Of a DNA stretch of 53,435 nt, positions 47,936 through 53,435 are shown piece after piece. The notes under the pieces are model-generated. The model was not told the DNA's origin. It did not search any database and was given only the letters and a program-made list of their open reading frames with translations. Position 1 is the stretch's first letter. Each line of letters begins with the position of its first letter. The stretch covers positions 317-53,751 of the forward strand of contig PFPL01000043.1 in NCBI GenBank assembly GCA_002793035.1, in the 5' to 3' direction. This DNA is from Candidatus Magasanikbacteria bacterium CG_4_10_14_0_2_um_filter_33_14. Lineage in GTDB: Bacteria; Patescibacteriota; Patescibacteriia; Magasanikbacterales; UBA922. Made by a program: the position numbers and the translations under genes.

Positions 47936-48664
47936 ATGAATGAAAAAAAATCATGGCTTGTCCCAATTGTAGTTTTTGTGATATTAATCCTTGTATCTTT
48001 TGTGCTTGTGTTAGTGATGTTCAAAGATTCTTGGTTGAATAAGCAAGCTAATAATCAAAATAACGAAATCGAAGAATATTTTTGTACTGCTGATGCTAAG
48101 TTGTGTCCAGATGGTTCTTATGTAAGTAGGCAACATGATAATGGTTGCAAATTTGCAGCTTGTCCAGAAGCCGATACCAATACTAATGTTGGTTTTTTAG
48201 AAGATATTGATGCAGGAAATATGGGGTTCCCTAATTTGGAATGGCAGGAATTTACAGATGGAGATGTGAATTTTAGAGCACCAAAAGAAATAATGGGATT
48301 GAATTATGTAAGGTTTGATTATTGGCCACCTAGAGTAAGTATTTTGGGTAGTAGTTATACATGTGAAGAAACAGAGTTTGTTGTAAGTGGAAGTATTTAT
48401 GAAAAAGAAATTCAAGGTCGTACTTATTGTATAGAAACTTGGATTGAAGGAGCTGCAGGTTCTACCTATACAGATTATGCTTATACAGTAGCTTTGGATG
48501 ATATGACAATTGCTAAAATTGCTTTTACAGTTCGTATGCCACAGTGTTTGAACTATGATAGTCCAAAGAGTGAAGATTGTACTCTCGAAGAAAAAGAGTT
48601 TAGTATGGATAGAGTGGTTGATACAATTGTAGAAAGTCTAGCAGAACCAGAGTTAACATTTTAA
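47936..48664 (+). CDS. Membrane-anchored surface protein, paralog 2
   Basis: 242 residues. N-terminal transmembrane helix (about 7-30), then a Cys-rich insert absent from paralog 1: FCTADAKLCPDGSYVSRQHD and GCKFAACPEA, a short motif common in secreted CPR proteins. The domain shared with paralog 1 (about 100-240) follows. The gene probably arose by tandem duplication of its neighbour. Function unknown; location outside the membrane is supported by the anchor and paired Cys residues. Confidence 0.65.
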   Translation: MNEKKSWLVPIVVFVILILVSFVLVLVMFKDSWLNKQANNQNNEIEEYFCTADAKLCPDGSYVSRQHDNGCKFAACPEADTNTNVGFLEDIDAGNMGFPNLEWQEFTDGDVNFRAPKEIMGLNYVRFDYWPPRVSILGSSYTCEETEFVVSGSIYEKEIQGRTYCIETWIEGAAGSTYTDYAYTVALDDMTIAKIAFTVRMPQCLNYDSPKSEDCTLEEKEFSMDRVVDTIVESLAEPELTF

Positions 48665-48671
48665 ATTAAAT

Positions 48672-48703
48672 AAAAAAACGTCAGATAAATTCTGGCGTTT
48701 TTT
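48672..48703. terminator. Bidirectional terminator (surface pair / YibE-F gene)
   Basis: AAAAAACGTCAG pairs with CTGGCGTTTTTT (one T-G) over a 7-base loop. Confidence 0.85.
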
Positions 48704-48729
48704 GTTATTTATTTTATTATTAATATATT

Positions 48730-49890
48730 TTAGTGATGATGTCCGTGAAATTCTTCTACTTTCATTTTTGTTACTTCAGTTTTGCTTAGAAAATGTGCTG
48801 CAATGTAAGTAGAAATTGGTACTGCCAAGATGAGAGCTGTACTACCAACCAGAGTACGTACGACTTCTTCGGAAATAAATTGGCTGTTTAAGCTGTACCA
48901 AAAAGGTGTATCAGGATAAGCTGAGAATAATAAAAATAAAGGGAGGGAGGCTCCGGCATAAGCCAAGACAAGAGTATTTACTAAAGATGAGATATGTTCT
49001 TTGCCAACTACCAAAGCTCTCTTATGTAACTCATGTTTTGACAAAGTTGGGTTAGCTAGTCTTAGCTCACCAACTACAGAAGTTTGAGCTGTGGTAATGT
49101 CATCCAACACACCTAGAGTACCGATAATTATACCTGCTAGGAGTAGTCCTTGTAGATTGATCTCTCCCAAAGACGAATTGGCTAAAAACATTGCATCTTC
49201 AGATCCTTGACCAAGTAGACGAGAAATATTTACAAAAAAAGTTGCAAGACCAATAGAAATCCCCAAAGTGATTAGTGTACTCAACATTGATAAATGAGTT
49301 CTTTTGTTGAAGCCATGAGCTAGATAAAGAGAAACACTCAGAATAACAACAGATCCAACAATTGTTATTAGCAGTGGATTGGCACCTCCAGCGATTTGAG
49401 GAACAATAAAATATCTAAGAACAAGAATACTAAATATTAGACCAAATAAAGATCCAAGACCTTTTAGTCTTCCAAAATAGAGTACCAGTAAAATAAAAAT
49501 TATAAAAATAAGTAATAGAGATGGTAATCGATAAGTATCTACATAGACATAATTACTACTGCCATCTATCAAATTGTTCTTTGAGATTATTATTTTTTCA
49601 CCAATATCTATTTTTTGGATATTATTTTCTGCTGTTTTATCTGGGATAGGTAATTGTACTTCATTGTTTTTTTCATTTCCTGACAATATTTTTACTTTGA
49701 TTACTTGCTTGCTTTTGGTGATATTTTCTTCATTTTTTTCTATTACATCTTCTATATTTAGTACTGAAGCTTTGAAATATTCTATGTCTGGTTTTTTTTC
49801 AGTAGTTGTGGTCTGTGCAAAAGTTTGTCTTGGTATTAGTAGACTGAGTGTAAGTAAAGTGAAGAAAAAGAGTTTTTTGGTAATTGTCAT
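48730..49890 (-). CDS. YibE/F-family membrane protein
   Basis: 386 residues. A cleavable signal (about 1-25, LLIPRQTFAQ) leads into an extracytoplasmic beta-rich region (about 35-120, VIKVKILSGNEKNNEVQLPI). Seven or eight membrane helices follow from about 128. ANPLLITIVGSVVILSVSLY, LAHGFNKRTHLSMLSTLITL, GTLGVLDDITTAQTSVVGEL and GKEHISSLVNTLVLAYAGAS are the YibE/F blocks. Function is not established. The C-terminus EEFHGHHH is His-rich and could bind metal. It is divergent from the zinc regulon with a Fur-type box between, which suggests metal-linked expression. Confidence 0.85.
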   Translation of the reverse strand: MTITKKLFFFTLLTLSLLIPRQTFAQTTTTEKKPDIEYFKASVLNIEDVIEKNEENITKSKQVIKVKILSGNEKNNEVQLPIPDKTAENNIQKIDIGEKIIISKNNLIDGSSNYVYVDTYRLPSLLLIFIIFILLVLYFGRLKGLGSLFGLIFSILVLRYFIVPQIAGGANPLLITIVGSVVILSVSLYLAHGFNKRTHLSMLSTLITLGISIGLATFFVNISRLLGQGSEDAMFLANSSLGEINLQGLLLAGIIIGTLGVLDDITTAQTSVVGELRLANPTLSKHELHKRALVVGKEHISSLVNTLVLAYAGASLPLFLLFSAYPDTPFWYSLNSQFISEEVVRTLVGSTALILAVPISTYIAAHFLSKTEVTKMKVEEFHGHHH

Positions 49891-49948
49891 AAGTTTATCT
49901 CTAAGTTAAGATTAGATACAGTATAACATAGTTGGGGATAGTTTACTA

Positions 49949-49977
49949 TTGCAAATCATTCGCAATTGTGATATAGT
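49949..49977 (+). promoter_or_regulatory. Zur/Fur-type box overlapping the regulator promoter
   Basis: TTGCAAATCATTCGCAA (49949-49965) is a 7-1-7 inverted repeat of the Fur-superfamily type. Its first six bases serve as a -35 element, with a 17-base spacer to TATAGT (49972-49977). A repressor bound here would block the zur-znu transcript and could also affect the divergent YibE/F gene. Confidence 0.7.
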
Positions 49978-49986
49978 ATCTTCAAT

Positions 49987-50364
49987 ATGAAAGACATTTT
50001 AGAACAATTGAAAAATAAGGGCTACAAGCTTACTCAGCCTAGAGAAAAGGTTTTGGGTATTTTGCTTCATAATCATACAGCCTTGTCTGTTCAAGATATC
50101 CACAAAAAAATAGATAGTGTGGACAAAGCATCTGTGTATCGTGTGTTGAATTTGTTTGAAGAATTGGGGTTAGTAAATATCGAAAATTTTAATAATGAAA
50201 AACTATATTGTCTGACTCGTGATCCTCATCATCATATCATTTGTAAAAAATGTGGTTATAGTGAAGAAGTCCCTTGTACTTATGAACACCACGATTTCAA
50301 TAATTTTGATAATGTTCAACACCAGATGACTTTGACCGGTGTTTGTAATAATTGTAATAAATAA
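49987..50364 (+). CDS. Fur-family metalloregulator, probably Zur
   Basis: 125 residues. The N-terminal winged helix (LEQLKNKGYKLTQPREKVLG, then SVQDIHKKIDSVDKASVYRV) is followed by the dimerisation domain with metal ligands (HHHIICKKCGYSEEVPC). The C-terminal CNNCNK completes a structural zinc site with CKKC. Position directly before a zinc ABC transporter and the box in its promoter point to zinc sensing (Zur) rather than iron. It should repress its own operon when zinc is plentiful. The znuA-like gene starts five bases after its stop. Confidence 0.88.
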   Translation: MKDILEQLKNKGYKLTQPREKVLGILLHNHTALSVQDIHKKIDSVDKASVYRVLNLFEELGLVNIENFNNEKLYCLTRDPHHHIICKKCGYSEEVPCTYEHHDFNNFDNVQHQMTLTGVCNNCNK

Positions 50365-50369
50365 AAAAT

Positions 50370-51290
50370 ATGTTTAAGAAAATAATTTTGACTGCTATTT
50401 TATTCTTGGGAATTACTTCTATTTTTAGTGGCTGTAGTTTGAATAATAAAAATAATCAAGAAAGTAATAATGCTAAAATAAAAGTAGCTGCTAGTATTTT
50501 CCCAATTTATGATATCACAAAAGAAATTGCTGGAGATAAAATAGACGTAAATCTGATTCTTCCTCCTGGTGCTAGCCCTCATACTTTCGAAGTGTCAGCT
50601 TCACAGATAAAAAATTTGCAAAATACAAAATTGTTTTTTGTAAACGGACAAAATTTGGATAGTTGGGTAGAAAATATTTCTTCTTCAGTCTCAGGTTCTC
50701 AAACTATTGATTTGAGTGAAGTAGTAGATTTGCAACAGCTAGATGAAAATAATCCAAATCATAGACCTGACGAAGAAGACTCAGGTTTCGATCCCCACTA
50801 TTGGTTGAATCCAAAAAATGTTTATGCTGTATCAGAAGAAATACTAAATCAATTGGTAGTACTGTCTCCAGAAGATGAGCAATACTTTTTGGGGAATTAT
50901 AATAATTTTGTAAATGAATTGCAAAGTAAGGATACAGAATGGAAAGATAAAATGAATAGTTTGTTAGACAAAAATATTTTTGTTTTTCATGATGCTTGGG
51001 GATATTTTGCAGATAGTTTTGATCTGACTATCGTGGGTACTTTTGAACCATTTCCAGGACAAGAGCCAACGCCAAAATATTTGAAAGAATTACAAACTGC
51101 TGTCAAAGAAAATAATATCAAAACTTTGTTTGTCGAGCCTCAGCTTTCACAAAGTTCTATCAAGACTTTGGCGAGTGATTTGGGGGTGCAGATAGAAGTA
51201 CTAGATCCTTTGGGAGGAGTGGAAGGTAGAATGAGTTATATTGAGATGATGGATTTTAATGTGAATAATGTATATGGATTATTGAAATAA
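50370..51290 (+). CDS. znuA: Zinc ABC transporter, substrate-binding lipoprotein
   Basis: 306 residues. A lipoprotein signal (TSIFSGCS, Cys at about 22) anchors it outside the membrane. The cluster A-I binding-protein fold shows the zinc ligands: His in PPGASPHTFEVS, His in GFDPHYWLNPKNV, His in VFHDAWGYFADSF, and an acid in LFVEPQLSQSS. A short acidic loop (LDENNPNHRPDEEDSGFD) stands where ZnuA proteins have a His/Asp-rich metal-collecting loop. Manganese specificity cannot be excluded from sequence alone, but the linked Zur-like gene favours zinc. Confidence 0.9.
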   Translation: MFKKIILTAILFLGITSIFSGCSLNNKNNQESNNAKIKVAASIFPIYDITKEIAGDKIDVNLILPPGASPHTFEVSASQIKNLQNTKLFFVNGQNLDSWVENISSSVSGSQTIDLSEVVDLQQLDENNPNHRPDEEDSGFDPHYWLNPKNVYAVSEEILNQLVVLSPEDEQYFLGNYNNFVNELQSKDTEWKDKMNSLLDKNIFVFHDAWGYFADSFDLTIVGTFEPFPGQEPTPKYLKELQTAVKENNIKTLFVEPQLSQSSIKTLASDLGVQIEVLDPLGGVEGRMSYIEMMDFNVNNVYGLLK

Positions 51291-51306
51291 TAAATAGTTT
51301 TAATTC

Positions 51307-51400
51307 CCCCTCCTATTAGGAGGGGCTAGGGGAGGTCTATAATATAATAAAACGTTTTATCTTGCTAAAGACCCCCTCTAACTCCCCCTACTAGGGGGAG
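51307..51400. repeat. Pair of GC-rich palindromes between znuA and znuC
   Basis: CCCCTCCT/AGGAGGGG (51307-51325) and CTCCCCCT/AGGGGGAG (51382-51400) flank an AT-rich centre, and outer segments AGGGGAGGTCT and AGACCCCCTCT are also nearly complementary. It looks like a REP/MITE-type palindromic element; a role in lowering znuCB expression is possible. Confidence 0.55.
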
Positions 51401-51414
51401 AATAACAATTTGGT

Positions 51415-52134
51415 ATGCTAATAGAAGTAAAAAACCTATCTTACAAATTCAACGATTTCACTGCTCTGGAGAACGTCTCTTTTGAGATTGAAAAAGGGGA
51501 CATCGTGGCTATCATCGGGCCAAACGGTAGTGGTAAGACAACACTCTTACAAAATATTATCGGAGTACTTAGTCCAACTACTGGTACTATTACGATTGAT
51601 GGTGAGAAACCTAGAGACGTGAGAAAAAAAATTGGTTATGTTCCACAAAAATTTGAATTTGATAGAACTATTCCAATTAGTGTTCATGAATTCATGAGTC
51701 TAGAAAAATGTGGCAAAAAAGGTCATGATGAAAAAAATATTATAGAAGCTCTAAGAGAAGTTGGTCTAGAAGATGTGGAAGAAAAACAATTGGGACATTT
51801 GTCTGGTGGACAATTTCAACGTGTGATGATTGCACGCGCTCTGCTTCATGAAAAAGAAATATTAATTTTTGATGAACCTTCTACTGGAATAGATTTGGTA
51901 GGTGAAAAAACTATTTATGATTTGATAAAAAAAATAAATGAAGATAGAGGAACGACTTGTCTGATAGTTTCGCATGAACTTAATATCGTCAACAAATATA
52001 CCAAAAAAGTAGTTTGTATCAACAAACAAATGGTTTGTTATGGAAGCCCTGAAATTGTGATTACGCCTGAAACTTTGCAGAAGCTTTATGGTAGTGGTAC
52101 AGGACTTTATCATCCTCATAATCATATTCATTAA
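51415..52134 (+). CDS. znuC: Zinc ABC transporter, ATPase
   Basis: 239 residues. Walker A GPNGSGKTT (about 36-44), Q-loop VPQKFEFDR, signature LSGGQFQRVMIARALL, Walker B ILIFDEPSTG, H-loop SHELNIV. The C-terminus YHPHNHIH is His-rich, as in several ZnuC proteins. It powers import of metal delivered by the upstream binding protein through the membrane permease encoded next. Separated from the binding-protein gene by a palindromic element and from the permease gene by 98 bases. Confidence 0.95.
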   Translation: MLIEVKNLSYKFNDFTALENVSFEIEKGDIVAIIGPNGSGKTTLLQNIIGVLSPTTGTITIDGEKPRDVRKKIGYVPQKFEFDRTIPISVHEFMSLEKCGKKGHDEKNIIEALREVGLEDVEEKQLGHLSGGQFQRVMIARALLHEKEILIFDEPSTGIDLVGEKTIYDLIKKINEDRGTTCLIVSHELNIVNKYTKKVVCINKQMVCYGSPEIVITPETLQKLYGSGTGLYHPHNHIH

Positions 52135-52197
52135 TGTTATAAATGTTGAAGATGTCGTATCACTGCGTTTGTTCTAATTGATATTTCATTTATAACA
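52135..52197 (+). repeat. 11-bp inverted repeat between znuC and znuB
   Basis: TGTTATAAATG (52135-52145) and CATTTATAACA (52187-52197). It starts at the last base of the stop codon and may form a stem that protects or separates the messages. Confidence 0.45.
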
Positions 52198-52232
52198 TTT
52201 TCAACAATTTCAACATATTCAACAATTATTTT

Positions 52233-53054
52233 ATGCTAGAATTCCTACAATACCCCTTCATGATTAGAGCTCTCTTGAGCGGTGTTTTCATTTCTATCTT
52301 ACTTGGCTGGCTTGGTACTTTTGTGGTGACTCGCAAAATGAGTTTCATTGGTGATGGAATTGCTCATGCGTCACTTGCTGGTATTGCTCTTGCAGTATTA
52401 CTTGGTTGGGCGCCGATTCCGACAGCGGTAATTCTTGCAAGTATCATCGCGGTGATTATTTATTTTTTGGAAAAGAAAACAAACATCTCAAGCGACATGG
52501 CGATAGCGCTCATGCTGACGACAGGAATGGCGATTGGTATTATTTTGCTTAGTTTTTATCAAGGTTATCAACCGGAGCTAATGAGCTACTTATTTGGCAA
52601 TATTTTGACTATCAATAGTTATGATTTGTGGTCAATTTTACTTATTGGTTCTGTAGTTTTGATAGCTCTACCTATTTTTTATCGCAAAATATTGTTTAGT
52701 ACTTTTGATCCTATCGGTTCTTATTTGTCGGGGATAAACAATTGGATTTTTGATTTGTTGCTTTATGTCTCGACTGCGATTGTGATTATCCTTAGTATCA
52801 AGCTAGTGGGTGTGATTCTCGTGAGTTCTTTGCTTGTCACACCAAGTGCGATTGCCAAAATGTTTGCCAAAAGTTTTAAATCTTTTACTTTGCTTACTAT
52901 TATCTTTTCAGTGTTTATTGTATTGATTGGACTTATTCTTTCTTATTATTTAGATTTGCCTTCTGGAGCGACAATTATTTTGACTGGTACTGCTTTGTTT
53001 ATTTTGGCGTATTTGTTTTCTTTGGCGTTGAAACGTAGAAGTATTAAAACATAA
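52233..53054 (+). CDS. znuB: Zinc ABC transporter, permease
   Basis: 273 residues, eight or so membrane helices of the ABC-3 family. SFIGDGIAHASLAGIALAVL is the family's cytoplasmic coupling block. TISSDMAIALMLTTGMAIGI-like helices and the C-terminal SLLVTPSAIAKMFAKS block are conserved in metal permeases. It forms the channel for the system encoded upstream. A terminator follows 33 bases after the stop. Confidence 0.93.
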   Translation: MLEFLQYPFMIRALLSGVFISILLGWLGTFVVTRKMSFIGDGIAHASLAGIALAVLLGWAPIPTAVILASIIAVIIYFLEKKTNISSDMAIALMLTTGMAIGIILLSFYQGYQPELMSYLFGNILTINSYDLWSILLIGSVVLIALPIFYRKILFSTFDPIGSYLSGINNWIFDLLLYVSTAIVIILSIKLVGVILVSSLLVTPSAIAKMFAKSFKSFTLLTIIFSVFIVLIGLILSYYLDLPSGATIILTGTALFILAYLFSLALKRRSIKT

Positions 53055-53087
53055 AAACATGAAAATATAAAAATAATTTTGAAGATA

Positions 53088-53119
53088 AAAAAATCAACTT
53101 GGAGAAGTTGATTTTTTTT
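53088..53119 (+). terminator. Terminator of the zinc operon
   Basis: AAAAATCAACTT pairs with AAGTTGATTTTT over a GGAG loop, followed by T residues. Confidence 0.85.
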
Positions 53120-53135
53120 ATTTCAGCTAATGTTA

Positions 53136-53215
53136 GGGATATACGAAATTTCTCTGGAACGAAGTGGAAGAAAAATTTGGGTGAAGCACGAGCTGAGGGC
53201 TGAACCGTATATCCC
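53136..53215. repeat. Folded GC-richer element after the zinc operon
   Basis: GGGATATACG pairs with CGTATATCCC (10 bp), enclosing AAATTT/AAATTT and smaller stems. It is followed to 53280 by a GC-rich stretch with repeated GCG-AGCG words. The remaining 53281-53406 is AT-rich with no feature seen. It may be a repeat element or a small RNA. Confidence 0.4.
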
Positions 53216-53406
53216 TTGTTATACGCCCCGACAACCGAAGGGAGGAGAGCGCAGCGTGGCACGAAGCGTAGCGGAGTGAGTTCAAAAATATTTTTCGTTC
53301 TTATTCATTATGATAGGCTTTCCTCATTTCTTATAAATTTCATTTTTCAAAGATTCTTTATTTTTTTTCTGTATTATTTCGCAAAAAGTAATATAAAATA
53401 TCTAAG

Positions 53407-53435
53407 ATGAAGATTATTATTAAAAATAAAAGAAA
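53407..53435 (+). CDS. Possible start of a truncated gene at the right edge
   Basis: An ATG with nine further Lys/Ile/Asn-rich codons runs off the window. AATATAAAATAT about 10 bases upstream could be its -10 region. Too short to identify. Confidence 0.25.

Noticed and set aside
1-53435. CRISPR arrays, insertion sequences or transposase genes
   Set aside because: No regularly spaced direct repeats and no transposase or integrase motifs were seen in any frame.

Overview
The window is an AT-rich bacterial chromosome segment with short intergenic gaps, sigma70-type promoters (several TTGACA-17-TATAAT-like), many T-tract hairpin terminators and mostly AT-ending codons. The gene content (divergent but complete RpoB/RpoC, RecA, FtsK, RuvC and TrpS, glycolytic GAPDH/PGK, a stand-alone chorismate mutase, SpoIID, RDD, YibE/F and LCP membrane proteins, TrmB-type regulators, many orphan proteins) fits a Candidate Phyla Radiation (Patescibacteria) organism, probably of the Parcubacteria side. 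That placement is inferred from gene style, not from a 16S gene. TGA is used as a normal stop.

Layout: 1-2.1 kb, end of a polysaccharide locus (partial O-antigen ligase, Wzx-like flippase). 2.3-6.4 kb, secreted NBR1-Ig/SpoIID protein with a RodZ-like membrane HTH protein, then a cupin, an HD hydrolase and a small membrane protein. 6.5-10.4 kb, recA and ftsK. 10.4-17.8 kb, orphan giant proteins: a ~1,700-residue helical-repeat protein broken by a frameshift at a T8 run and ending in a pol-beta-type nucleotidyltransferase domain, facing a proline-rich protein. 18-22 kb, a GC-richer island holding three orphan minus-strand genes, two RNA-like elements with tRNA-like acceptor/T-arm ends (minus strand), a further folded segment, an independently promoted and terminated RNA of about 325 nt, and a TrmB regulator. 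22.1-31.4 kb, an orphan protein and rpoB-rpoC with a ~360-nt leader. 31.5-39.5 kb, housekeeping genes: an interrupted membrane protein, YebC, RuvC, RDD, GAPDH, PGK, chorismate mutase, TrpS, DUF378, rhodanese, flavodoxin. 39.47-39.85 kb, tRNA-Asn preceded by an Asn-rich 15-residue leader peptide and mutually exclusive hairpins, and followed by a perfect copy of its own 3' half. 39.9-43.8 kb, histidine phosphatase, second TrmB regulator, cold-shock protein, DEAD-box helicase with a structured leader. 44-49.9 kb, FMN-binding lipoprotein plus its flavin transferase ApbE, an alkyltransferase-like protein, an LCP protein, two paralogous surface proteins, YibE/F. 49.9-53.1 kb, a zinc regulon: a Fur/Zur-like repressor with a palindromic box over its own promoter, then ZnuA, ZnuC and ZnuB.

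The strongest candidate for something undescribed is the arrangement upstream of tRNA-Asn. It has the parts of a classical amino-acid biosynthetic attenuator: a consensus promoter, an almost leaderless ORF with seven Asn codons in fifteen, a GC-clamped antiterminator and a terminator sharing four bases with it. The gene controlled would be the tRNA itself. The second candidate is the 18.9-20.8 kb RNA cluster, where two related elements carry the same acceptor/T-arm geometry and the same downstream ~75-bp block, but no normal D or anticodon arms.
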